In this document: one piece after another, positions 7,436-13,940 of the stretch | Layout: every line of letters begins with the position of its first letter | Numbering within the stretch: the first letter of the stretch is position 1 | Assembly (NCBI GenBank): GCA_023382575.1 | Contig: JAHDWC010000011.1 | Coordinates: 1 to 41,727, forward strand | Direction: 5' to 3' | Length of the DNA stretch: 41,727 nucleotides | Source of the DNA: Anaerolineales bacterium | GTDB lineage: Bacteria > Chloroflexota > Anaerolineae > Anaerolineales > Villigracilaceae | Program-made: the position numbers and the translations under genes | The notes under the pieces: generated by a model | What the model was told of the DNA's origin: nothing | Database searches by the model: none | The model's input: the letters and a program-made list of their open reading frames with translations, nothing else

Positions 7436-8179
7436 TTAAGATGCGGCGGGTTGGTCATCCACAAAACTGTAGCCGCCAGGCCATGTCTTGATGAGTTGGG
7501 ATTCGCCTGCGTCCTCTTCCAATTTTTTTCTCAGACGATAGACGACATTTTTGAGTAAGGCGATATCGCCTTCGGCTCCCCATACGGTTTGGATGATCTC
7601 CTCCGCAGGAAACACATAGCCGGGACGACTCATCAGCAAATGCAAGAGACGAAACTCAAGGTTGGTGAGTTTCATTTCTATCTTGTTCTTTCCGATGGCG
7701 GAACGATGAGAAGGGTCAAGCCGCAATCGCCCGGTGTGATGTGGTTTCATCGGCTCGGCCCAACTTCGGCGCGACCAGGCGAGGATCTTGGCGAGGAAAA
7801 TCGCCGGGCTGACCGGTTTGACCACACATTCGTCTACGCCATTTTGGTAGGCTTCAAGGATCTCGGGTTCGTTGTGATAGGGTAGAAAAAGCAGGATGGG
7901 ACTGGAACTCAGGGAACGAAGTTTGCGGCAAAGTTCCATGCGTTGGGCATGCGGCGCGTTCAGGTCCACGACGATGAGGTCTGGAATCTCTTCGGCAGAA
8001 CGCTGCATGGCACGTTGGACGGAAGTCTCCAAAATAGCAACGAGCCCCTTTTCGCGGATGATGTAGCCCCAGATGGGGGCGGTGGCATCCTGGTCACAGA
8101 CGATGAAGACACGGGCAGTACTCTGAGAAATGACAGGATTGGTCATATTTTGGTAACCTAATTTGTATTTTTTTGTCAT
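7436..8179 (-). CDS. OmpR/PhoB-type response regulator with atypical receiver
   Basis: A 247-residue regulator. The receiver domain covers about residues 20-130 and a winged-helix DNA-binding domain about 150-240, with the usual LTNLEFRLLHLLMSRPG, NVVYRLRKKLEED and GGYSFVDD motifs. The phospho-acceptor Asp (IVVDLNAP) and the Lys (VVKPVSP) are present. The first acidic pair is reduced to CD in IVCDQD, and the usual Thr/Ser after strand 4 is Pro (LLFLPYHN), so phosphorylation control may be weak or altered. No histidine kinase is adjacent. An in-frame ATG at 8146 is an equally possible start because the extra 11 residues are not conserved-looking. It lies between two SUMF1 lipoprotein genes and shares a divergent control region with copy 2. 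Confidence 0.88.
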   Translation of the reverse strand: MTKKYKLGYQNMTNPVISQSTARVFIVCDQDATAPIWGYIIREKGLVAILETSVQRAMQRSAEEIPDLIVVDLNAPHAQRMELCRKLRSLSSSPILLFLPYHNEPEILEAYQNGVDECVVKPVSPAIFLAKILAWSRRSWAEPMKPHHTGRLRLDPSHRSAIGKNKIEMKLTNLEFRLLHLLMSRPGYVFPAEEIIQTVWGAEGDIALLKNVVYRLRKKLEEDAGESQLIKTWPGGYSFVDDQPAAS

Positions 8180-8185
8180 CTAAGT

Positions 8186-8209
8186 GGCTTACTAACAAAG
8201 ATGTAAGCC
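8186..8209. promoter_or_regulatory. Inverted repeat at the response-regulator transcription start
   Basis: GGCTTAC-N10-GTAAGCC, with perfect 7-bp arms, lies just downstream of the minus-strand TATAAT. It could be a dimeric operator or a 5' leader hairpin. Only the symmetry is seen; the function is inferred. Confidence 0.4.
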
Positions 8210-8210
8210 G

Positions 8211-8238
8211 ATTATAGCCCTAAAAGTCACAAAAAGTC
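8211..8238 (-). promoter_or_regulatory. Promoter of the response regulator with tandem GACTTTT repeats
   Basis: On the minus strand a perfect TATAAT sits at 8211-8216. Upstream, two GACTTTT copies (8222-8228 and 8232-8238) repeat with a 10-bp period and occupy the -35 area, where no good -35 hexamer exists. OmpR/PhoB-family regulators bind direct repeats of about one helical turn near -35, so autoregulation is a reasonable inference. Confidence 0.45.
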
Positions 8239-8271
8239 GTAATTTCTCACCGAAATAATACCTTTGGGGGA

Positions 8272-8300
8272 TTAGGAAATAAGTCCCATGTCCTTATACT
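8272..8300 (+). promoter_or_regulatory. Candidate promoter of SUMF1 lipoprotein copy 2
   Basis: TTAGGA (8272-8277) and TATACT (8295-8300) are separated by 17 bp. Transcription would start near 8307, just before the GGAG ribosome-binding site. The -35 is weak, which would suit an activated promoter. Confidence 0.4.
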
Positions 8301-8326
8301 GTGTATATATCTCAATGGAGGCTTTG

Positions 8327-9259
8327 ATGAAAAAAATACTTCCTGTTTTTGCTGTTATAGCGATCCTCTTATCCGCCTGCGGAGCGGGGAACGCCCAGCC
8401 CACTGCGATCAGTTTACCGACCGCCATGCCCAGCAGCACCCCCGCCCCGGCCAATGCACCTGCTGAAGTCGTCTCGGGCGGAGAAGCCGGTTCCGAGCGC
8501 GTCTCTTCTGTGGATGGTATGCCGCAAGTCTACATCCCCGAAGGTACCTTCCGCATGGGCGGTATGGACCCGGACGTCCAGCGTGACGAAGAACCTGTCC
8601 ACAATGTCACTCTGAAACCCTACTGGATGGACAAGTTGGAAGTCACCAACGCCATGTACACGCTCTGTGTGCAAGCTGGCGCGTGTGAACTGCCGCAGAC
8701 CCTTAAGTCCGAAACCCGCCAATCCTATTTCAACAATCCGGAATTCAATGACTACCCGGTCGTGTACGTGACCTGGTATCAGGCGAAGTCCTATTGTGAA
8801 TGGGCCGGACGCCGCCTCCCCACCGAAGCGGAATGGGAACGCGCTGCGCGTGGCGACGACTTCCGCACTTACCCGTGGGGTGATGCTCGCCCGGATTCGT
8901 CTCATGGCAACTTCAACTACTTCGTCGGTGATACCACCCGCGTCGGTAACTTCCCCGCTGGTGCCAGCCCCTATGGTGTTCTGGATATGGCCGGCAACGT
9001 AGCAGAGTGGGTCGCTGACTACTATGATGCAGATTACTACTCCCAGAATGTAACGGTGAATCCGCCCGGACCTGGTGAACGCTCCGAATTCTTCAACCGT
9101 GTCGTACGCGGTGGCACCTTCCAGGATGCGTTCAAGGATATCCGCCTTGCCAACCGCGCTTCTGTCCGTGGATCGAATCCCAGCGCTGATGACATTTACT
9201 CCGCCGACTATCTTGGCGAGTTCTCTCCCAAGATCGGTTTCCGCTGCGCTTCAGACTAA
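8327..9259 (+). CDS. SUMF1 (FGE-sulfatase fold) lipoprotein, copy 2
   Basis: A lipoprotein of about 310 residues from the ATG at 8327, chosen because GGAGG lies 5 nt upstream and because it gives a clean signal peptide ending in LSAC (Cys18). A short Ala/Pro linker leads to a full SUMF1 domain starting near VDGMPQVYIPEGTF. It shares near-identical core blocks with copy 1 (PVVYVTWY, GRRLPTEAEWERAARG, GASPYGVLD, GNVAEWVAD, IGFRCA), so the two are clear paralogs. As in copy 1, the catalytic cysteine pair of formylglycine-generating enzymes is missing after VVRGGTF. A non-enzymatic ligand-binding role outside the cell is likely. A strong terminator follows the stop codon. Confidence 0.88.
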   Translation: MKKILPVFAVIAILLSACGAGNAQPTAISLPTAMPSSTPAPANAPAEVVSGGEAGSERVSSVDGMPQVYIPEGTFRMGGMDPDVQRDEEPVHNVTLKPYWMDKLEVTNAMYTLCVQAGACELPQTLKSETRQSYFNNPEFNDYPVVYVTWYQAKSYCEWAGRRLPTEAEWERAARGDDFRTYPWGDARPDSSHGNFNYFVGDTTRVGNFPAGASPYGVLDMAGNVAEWVADYYDADYYSQNVTVNPPGPGERSEFFNRVVRGGTFQDAFKDIRLANRASVRGSNPSADDIYSADYLGEFSPKIGFRCASD

Positions 9260-9279
9260 TCTCTGAGTTGTTCCACCCC

Positions 9280-9311
9280 AGCCGCTGGAGTTTTCTCCGG
9301 CGGCTTTTTTT
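9280..9311 (+). terminator. Rho-independent terminator of SUMF1 lipoprotein copy 2
   Basis: AGCCGCTGGAG / CTCCGGCGGCT stem (11 positions, one G-T mismatch pair) with a TTTT loop and a seven-T tract. The metK promoter begins directly after it. Confidence 0.92.
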
Positions 9312-9312
9312 A

Positions 9313-9341
9313 TTGACTTGCATTTTTTGCTATGGTATTAT
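9313..9341 (+). promoter_or_regulatory. Sigma70-type promoter of the metK riboswitch transcript
   Basis: TTGACT (9313-9318) and TATTAT (9336-9341) with an ideal 17-bp spacer. The predicted transcription start near 9348 lies about 24 nt before the aptamer. It is the closest match to consensus noticed in the window. Confidence 0.8.
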
Positions 9342-9371
9342 CCGAGCCAATCGAATAGTCCCAATAAGACG

Positions 9372-9491
9372 CTCTTATCCAGAGAGGCGGAGGGAACGGC
9401 CCTGCGATGCCTCGACAACCGGTTAGTTATTTCCATAACAGGAAATAAAAATACGGTGCCAATTCCGACAGGATACGCTGGAAGATGAGAG
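9372..9491 (+). ncRNA. SAM-I (S-box) riboswitch upstream of metK
   Basis: The core of the S-box aptamer is recognisable. P1 is formed by CTCTTATC (9372-9379) and GATGAGAG (9484-9491). After P1 come AGAGAGGCGGAGGGAACGGCCC, a GATGCCTCGACAACC block and the late GGTGCCAATTCC block, all in the family order and spacing. These conserved elements form the SAM-binding four-way junction in known S-box RNAs. A terminator follows 20 nt later, so SAM binding is expected to stop transcription before metK. This is negative feedback on SAM synthesis. Confidence 0.93.
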
Positions 9492-9510
9492 GGTAAACAA
9501 GCAAAGCTCG

Positions 9511-9550
9511 AATTGCCCTTTCTGCACGTCCGAATGGGCAATTTTTATTT
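9511..9550 (+). terminator. Expression-platform terminator of the SAM riboswitch
   Basis: AATTGCCC (9511-9518) pairs with GGGCAATT (9536-9543) and is followed by TTTTTATTTT. It lies between the aptamer and the metK ribosome-binding site (AAGGAG), the arrangement for ligand-induced termination. Confidence 0.85.
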
Positions 9551-9569
9551 TGAAGGAGAAACAATCCAA

Positions 9570-10781
9570 ATGTCCAATACTTTCATGTCGTCCCCCAAGT
9601 TGATGTTCACATCAGAATCAGTCACGGAAGGACACCCCGACAAGATCTGCGATCAGGTCTCTGATGCCGTGCTGGATGCCTGCCTCGAACAGGATCCGCG
9701 TTCGCGTGTCGCCTGTGAGACGGCCGTCAAAACCGGCTATGTGATGCTGCTCGGTGAGATCACCACCAACGCAGTCTTCAACTACGATGAACTCGTCCGC
9801 AAAGTTGTCAATGAGATTGGCTATGACGCGAGCGAAAAAGGCTTCGACGGAAATTCCTGCGGTGTGTTGGTTGCCATTGCCAAGCAATCCGGTGACATCG
9901 CCATGGGCGTGGACAAGGCACTCGAAGCCAAGTCTGGCCAGATGACCGAAGCCGAAGTGGAAGCCATTGGTGCGGGTGATCAGGGCATGATGTTCGGTTA
10001 CGCTTGTAACGAAACCCCCACCCTGATGCCGCTGCCGATCTATCTGGCGCACAAACTCACCCGTCGCCAAAGCGAAGTTCGCAAGAATGGGACTCTGCCT
10101 TGGCTGCGTCCTGATGCGAAGAGTCAGGTCACTGTCGAATATTCCTTCGGCAAGCCCAAGCGCATTGACAATGTCCTCATCTCCACCCAACATGCGCCGG
10201 AGATTTCGCAGGAAGATATTCGCAAGAACGTCATCGAACACATCATCAACCCTGTCCTGCCCAAGGAATTGGTGGATGCTGATATGAAGATCTACGTCAA
10301 CCCGACCGGGCGCTTCGTGGTCGGTGGACCGATGGGCGATGCCGGTGTAACCGGACGTAAGATCATCGTCGATACCTATGGTGGCATGGGTCGTCATGGC
10401 GGCGGCGCCTTCTCCGGGAAAGACCCGACAAAGGTGGACCGCTCAGCTGCATACGCTGCGCGTTACGTGGCGAAGAACGTGGTCGCCGCCGGTTTGGCAG
10501 ACCGCGTTGAAGTGCAGGTGGCGTACGCCATCGGCGTGGCGCATCCGCTTTCAGTGAACGTCGAAACCTTCGGCACCGCCAAGATCGCGGATGAAAAGAT
10601 CGCGGCGCTCATCAACGAGCACTTTGACCTGCGCCCCGGCGCGATCATCCGTGACCTCGATCTGCGCCGCCCCATCTATCGCAAGACGGCGGCTTATGGT
10701 CACTTTGGTCGTGACGATATCGAATTCCCGTGGGAACGCACCGACAAGGCTGCGGCTTTGAAAAAAGCGGCTGGACTGTAA
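9570..10781 (+). CDS. metK: S-adenosylmethionine synthetase
   Basis: A 403-residue enzyme from the ATG at 9570 that makes S-adenosylmethionine from methionine and ATP in the cytosol, releasing phosphate and diphosphate. Family signatures are all present: [15 protein letters not shown] near the N-terminus, [12 protein letters not shown] in the middle, and the glycine-rich [19 protein letters not shown] loop, with the C-terminal HFGRDD segment. The length is normal for bacteria. A longer in-frame start at 9513 would run through the riboswitch terminator and is rejected. AAGGAG lies about 11 nt before the ATG; an ATG at 9585 is a weaker option. Regulation by the upstream S-box riboswitch is strongly indicated. 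The gene stands alone between two terminators. Confidence 0.98.
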   Translation: MSNTFMSSPKLMFTSESVTEGHPDKICDQVSDAVLDACLEQDPRSRVACETAVKTGYVMLLGEITTNAVFNYDELVRKVVNEIGYDASEKGFDGNSCGVLVAIAKQSGDIAMGVDKALEAKSGQMTEAEVEAIGAGDQGMMFGYACNETPTLMPLPIYLAHKLTRRQSEVRKNGTLPWLRPDAKSQVTVEYSFGKPKRIDNVLISTQHAPEISQEDIRKNVIEHIINPVLPKELVDADMKIYVNPTGRFVVGGPMGDAGVTGRKIIVDTYGGMGRHGGGAFSGKDPTKVDRSAAYAARYVAKNVVAAGLADRVEVQVAYAIGVAHPLSVNVETFGTAKIADEKIAALINEHFDLRPGAIIRDLDLRRPIYRKTAAYGHFGRDDIEFPWERTDKAAALKKAAGL

Positions 10782-10795
10782 TTCGCAAGAACCAA

Positions 10796-10828
10796 AAGCG
10801 CCTCTGAGAAATCAGGGGCGCTTTTTTG
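10796..10828 (+). terminator. Rho-independent terminator of metK
   Basis: GCGCCTCTGA / TCAGGGGCGC stem with one G-T pair, a short GAAA-type loop and a TTTTTTGTTT tract. It may also serve the convergent cbiO transcript, since A residues flank the other side. Confidence 0.9.
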
Positions 10829-10847
10829 TTTAGGTTTCAACTTTATA

Positions 10848-11603
10848 TTATGGCTTTTCCAACCCATGTGCAGACAATAACGCTTCATCCTCCAAAATAT
10901 CACAAGTCGGTCCATCTGCAACGATCTGACCTTCGTCCATCACAATCGTACGCGGAAAAAGTTCTTCGACCAACTTCATGTCATGCGTGGAGACTAACAT
11001 GGTGATGGGCAAATCGCGCAATAAATGGATCAACGTCCGCCGAGCACGCGGGTCAAGCCCCGCTGACGGCTCATCCAACACCAGCAGGCTGGGATTCATC
11101 GAAAGCACTGTCGCAATCGCAATGCGTTTCTTCTCCCCCACACTCAAGTGATGCGAGAGACGGTCGCGATAGGCAGACATGCGAACCGCTTCCAGCGCAG
11201 AATCCACTCGCGCCCGCACCTCCGGCTCAGACAGTCCCATATGAAGCGGACCGAACGCCACATCTTCAAACACAGTCGGCGAAAAAAGTTGGTCATCCGG
11301 ATTCTGAAATACGAGTCCCACCATCGCGCGAATGGCAGGCAGATTGTCGCGGGTGAGGCGTTTTCCGGCAACGTCGATCATGCCGTGTCCGTTCAAAATT
11401 CCATTCAAGTGCAGCATCAATGTAGATTTGCCCGCGCCATTTGGTCCGACCAAAGCCACTTTGTCACCCTGGCACAATGTGAACGAAATGCCTTTCAACG
11501 CCACATGACCGTCGGGATATGCGAACTGCAAATCATTTACAGATAGAACCTCACCGTCACATTCAGGCGGAGCAAAACTGCTGTTCAAATGAGTAACCGG
11601 CAT
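10848..11603 (-). CDS. cbiO: Energy-coupling ATPase of a cobalt/nickel ECF-type transporter
   Basis: A 251-residue ABC ATPase. The order of motifs is Walker A GPNGAGKST at about residue 53, the Q-loop FQNPDDQLF typical of CbiO/EcfA proteins, the signature LSVGEKKR, Walker B LLVLDEP, and the switch His in LVSTHD. It couples ATP hydrolysis to metal uptake through CbiQ and CbiM at the inner membrane face. The signature is LSVGE rather than the usual LSGGQ/E, a mild change seen in some family members. Its ATG overlaps the cbiQ stop by one base, so it is translationally coupled and last in the fur-cbiM-cbiQ-cbiO operon. Confidence 0.93.
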   Translation of the reverse strand: MPVTHLNSSFAPPECDGEVLSVNDLQFAYPDGHVALKGISFTLCQGDKVALVGPNGAGKSTLMLHLNGILNGHGMIDVAGKRLTRDNLPAIRAMVGLVFQNPDDQLFSPTVFEDVAFGPLHMGLSEPEVRARVDSALEAVRMSAYRDRLSHHLSVGEKKRIAIATVLSMNPSLLVLDEPSAGLDPRARRTLIHLLRDLPITMLVSTHDMKLVEELFPRTIVMDEGQIVADGPTCDILEDEALLSAHGLEKP

Positions 11604-12394
11604 TACAACCTTCCAAGAACTTGCATGAGAAAAATCGCGGCAATCGCAAACGCGGTCGCATAATAATCACCAGACTTCATCTCATGCGGATTCAAAGTAT
11701 AAAGATGACCCACATATCCACGCGCCACCATCGCATTGTAGATGCGGTCACTACGTTCATAACTGCGCAGGAACAATTGACCTGCCATATTCCCAGCCAC
11801 TTTTGCACGCCACACCACGCCTCCCCCCGACCTCGAGCCGGGTGCCGCTGCCGAACGAGCTTGTCTCGCCCGAAGCAGACGAAAGACCTCATCCGTCAAC
11901 ACAAATAGATAGCGATAGAGAAAAGCAATGATTGTGGTGAGAATTGCCGGAACGCGCAAATGCTCCAACGCATGGACAAGGTCTGGGAAGCGCGTCACTG
12001 CCACCAACAGGATCGCCATCTGCACCGAAAGCCAGGCGCGGATGAGAATGCTTACAAAACGAAGCAACCCGGCATCGGTGATGGTGAAGTCCCAGACAAA
12101 CAACCGAAACGTGGTCAATGGGTTGCCAGGAATGGAGAACAAGACCGTAATCGCAATTAACGCAAACGGTAGCGCAATGATCGAACGTTTGAATGTATAG
12201 CCGAGTCCCAGCTTTGAAAGCAGATTGGAAGCAAGGACAAACATCCATGCCAAAGCAAAAGCCAGCCACGCGCCATCTGGCAGCAAAGCATTGGAAACGA
12301 TAAACAACACCGTGACGACCACTTTCACCCGTGGGTCGAGGCGATGGAGAATACTTTCCTTTTCGTGATAACGGTCAAATGCGTCGAAATGCAT
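11603..12394 (-). CDS. cbiQ: Transmembrane T component of a cobalt/nickel ECF-type transporter
   Basis: A protein of about 263 residues from the ATG at 12394. It has the CbiQ N-terminus (DRYHEKESILHRLDPRVKVV), several membrane helices at roughly 25-60, 65-85 and 105-130, the ATPase-coupling segment near LEHLRVPAILTTIIAFLYRY, and an ARQARSAA motif. It links CbiO to the substrate component. A longer reading frame starts at 12445, but its extra 17 residues are encoded by a perfect hairpin and do not look like CbiQ, so 12394 is preferred although its ribosome-binding site is poor. It lies between cbiM and cbiO in one operon. Confidence 0.9.
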   Translation of the reverse strand: MHFDAFDRYHEKESILHRLDPRVKVVVTVLFIVSNALLPDGAWLAFALAWMFVLASNLLSKLGLGYTFKRSIIALPFALIAITVLFSIPGNPLTTFRLFVWDFTITDAGLLRFVSILIRAWLSVQMAILLVAVTRFPDLVHALEHLRVPAILTTIIAFLYRYLFVLTDEVFRLLRARQARSAAAPGSRSGGGVVWRAKVAGNMAGQLFLRSYERSDRIYNAMVARGYVGHLYTLNPHEMKSGDYYATAFAIAAIFLMQVLGRL

Positions 12395-12406
12395 AAATAA
12401 TTTTGG

Positions 12407-12441
12407 TGATGCGTAATCTGCAAAAAACAGATTACGCATCA
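12407..12441 (-). repeat. Perfect 14-bp hairpin between cbiM and cbiQ
   Basis: TGATGCGTAATCTG / CAGATTACGCATCA, perfect arms with a 7-nt loop. In the mRNA it would stand 12 nt before the preferred cbiQ start. No T-run follows, so it does not look like a simple terminator. It could stabilise or process the cbiM message, or control cbiQ translation. Confidence 0.7.
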
Positions 12442-12451
12442 TCATTACATC

Positions 12452-13387
12452 TTACGATTTCGCCTTCATCCCGCGTCCAACCAACACGATGATCGCGCCA
12501 ACGACAATCGCGCCGATCACGCCTGCGACAATGGTGGAAAGCGCCGTCTCACCGAGGAAGGGAACTGTGTAGTCTGGGATGATCTCATAGGGCGCATCCA
12601 AGCCAGTGCCAATGAAACCCATATCGATGGCGACACGCTCCAGCCCGTCAGGGTCACCGGAAGCAAACGGTGAAATCAAGACTACCAACAAGGCAACAAT
12701 CCCGCCGACGTACACCCAGTTGCGGCTGGCTTTCGCGGATTCAGAACCCTCTCCCAGCAGGTCGGGACGCGTCTGCATGATGAACCCGACAGCAAACACC
12801 GTGATCAGCGCTTCGCCAATTCCGATCAACGCATGGACGCCCATCATGGCAGGAATGACAATTTCCAGTTGGGATGTGCCGCTCAACCACAATTGCAGGG
12901 ACGTGAGCAATGCACCTGCCATCACCGAGAGCCACGCAGCAAAACCGATCATGCCGAGTTTCACGCCCTTGGACTGTCCGATCACTGAGCGATACAGACC
13001 ATAGCCAATCGCGGCTGTGACCAAGCCCATGTTGAGAATGTTCGCGCCCATCACGAGCAGACCGCCGTCCTGGAAGAGCAGCGCCTGCACGGCAATGACG
13101 GCGGTCATCACCAACATGCCCGCCCACGGACCCAGCACAATCGCCGCGAGCGCGCCGCCCAACATGTGACCGGACGTTCCGCCCGCCACAGGGAAGTTGA
13201 TCATCTGCGCGGCGAAGATGAACGCCGCCATCACACCCATGAGCGGAATTTGCTTTTCGCCCAACGCTTTATTGGTTTTGGAAATGGCAAAGCCGAGCGT
13301 GACGATGGTGATCGCCCAGCAAATAAGGGAAACAATGAGATTTAGAAATCCATCGGGGATGTGAAGAGGGGTAGGTGCATATAACAT
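12452..13387 (-). CDS. cbiM: Substrate-specific CbiM/NikM membrane component with fused PDGLE domain
   Basis: A 311-residue membrane protein. Residues 9-205 form the CbiM core with HIPDGFL, VAGGTSGHMLGGALAAIVLGPW (core SGHMLGG), the VHALIGIGEALIT helix and about seven membrane helices. The C-terminal part has PDGLE at 246-250 and a final membrane helix, equivalent to the separate CbiN/NikN subunit in other operons. In known family members the N-terminal Met-His helps bind the metal; here His9 is preceded by eight residues, so the mature N-terminus differs or is processed. The ATG at 13387 has a strong AAGGAG 8-9 nt upstream, overlapping the end of the fur gene. Nickel versus cobalt cannot be settled from the protein. 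Confidence 0.92.
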   Translation of the reverse strand: MLYAPTPLHIPDGFLNLIVSLICWAITIVTLGFAISKTNKALGEKQIPLMGVMAAFIFAAQMINFPVAGGTSGHMLGGALAAIVLGPWAGMLVMTAVIAVQALLFQDGGLLVMGANILNMGLVTAAIGYGLYRSVIGQSKGVKLGMIGFAAWLSVMAGALLTSLQLWLSGTSQLEIVIPAMMGVHALIGIGEALITVFAVGFIMQTRPDLLGEGSESAKASRNWVYVGGIVALLVVLISPFASGDPDGLERVAIDMGFIGTGLDAPYEIIPDYTVPFLGETALSTIVAGVIGAIVVGAIIVLVGRGMKAKS

Positions 13388-13389
13388 TT

Positions 13390-13815
13390 CTATTCTCCTT
13401 TTTGACAATCAGAACATAAACCAAAAAATGTGACATGGCTATCCGTCAGGCGGTAGCCGGTTTCAGACTCGAGCTGGCGATATAGAGTTTTGAGTAGATC
13501 GTGCTGTACCTCCATTTCATGACCACAATTTCTGCATTTCAGATGGTGATGCTCGTGCCGCGCGATCTCATAAACGAGACGTCCGCTGCCCATATAAGCC
13601 GGGCGCGCCAGACCATTCTCCGCAAGAAAATCAAGCGTACGATAAACCGTCGTTTCGGTCAGGCTGGGCAATTCCATGCGAGCTTGCTCATACACCTCAG
13701 AAGGAGAAAGATGCCTGCCTGAGTGATGAAGCACATGCAAAATGGCAAGACGCTGCGGCGTCATACGGTATCCGCGTGCGCGGAGTTGGGGAACATAGGA
13801 ATGGGCACAAGACAT
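13390..13815 (-). CDS. Fur-family metal-responsive repressor (Nur-like by context)
   Basis: A protein of about 141 residues from the ATG at 13815. The winged helix lies at about 15-80 (GYRMTPQRLAIL, SLTETTVYRTLDFL). The metal-sensing/dimer part has HEHHHLKCRNC and a final CSDC, giving two CxxC pairs for structural zinc and a His-rich regulatory site. An ATG at 13842 is possible, but it would lie inside a palindromic operator. The gene heads the operon with cbiM, cbiQ and cbiO, and its own upstream region carries TTGCAA-N4-TTGCAA, similar to the Streptomyces Nur box. Repression of nickel or cobalt uptake when metal is plentiful is the likely role; Fur or Zur function is less likely in this context. 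Confidence 0.88.
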   Translation of the reverse strand: MSCAHSYVPQLRARGYRMTPQRLAILHVLHHSGRHLSPSEVYEQARMELPSLTETTVYRTLDFLAENGLARPAYMGSGRLVYEIARHEHHHLKCRNCGHEMEVQHDLLKTLYRQLESETGYRLTDSHVTFFGLCSDCQKGE

Positions 13816-13823
13816 GGGATTTC

Positions 13824-13845
13824 TTATTGCAACTTTTTGCAATAA
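13824..13845. promoter_or_regulatory. Nur-like palindromic operator of the fur-cbiMQO operon
   Basis: TTATTGCAA-CTTT-TTGCAATAA, a perfect 9-bp palindrome with a 4-bp centre, containing TTGCAA-N4-TTGCAA. A minus-strand TATTAT at 13842-13847 overlaps one arm, so protein bound here would block the promoter. The Streptomyces nickel regulator Nur recognises TTGCAA-N5-TTGCAA (known); the assignment here is inference. Confidence 0.65.
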
Positions 13846-13892
13846 TATAAAATATAGAATAACACAATCATGGATTTCTTACAACAAGACAA

Positions 13893-13919
13893 AAGACCGT
13901 GGAACATATCCACGGTCTT
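13893..13919 (-). terminator. Rho-independent terminator of the lipoprotein gene
   Basis: AAGACCGTGGA / TCCACGGTCTT, perfect 11-bp stem with a 5-nt loop, followed on the minus strand by TTTTGTCTTG. It separates the NACHT-module transcript from the fur operon promoter. Confidence 0.88.
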
Positions 13920-13940
13920 CGGGCAAAGGCGGATAAAAAG

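Noticed and set aside
6402-9259. Active formylglycine-generating enzymes or targets of a diversity-generating retroelement
   Set aside because: The catalytic cysteine pair is missing in both lipoproteins and no reverse transcriptase or template repeat was found in the window.
13387-13900. Cobalamin or NiCo riboswitch upstream of the cbi genes
   Set aside because: The region before the operon is short and AT-rich, and holds a protein-type palindrome but none of the conserved riboswitch blocks.
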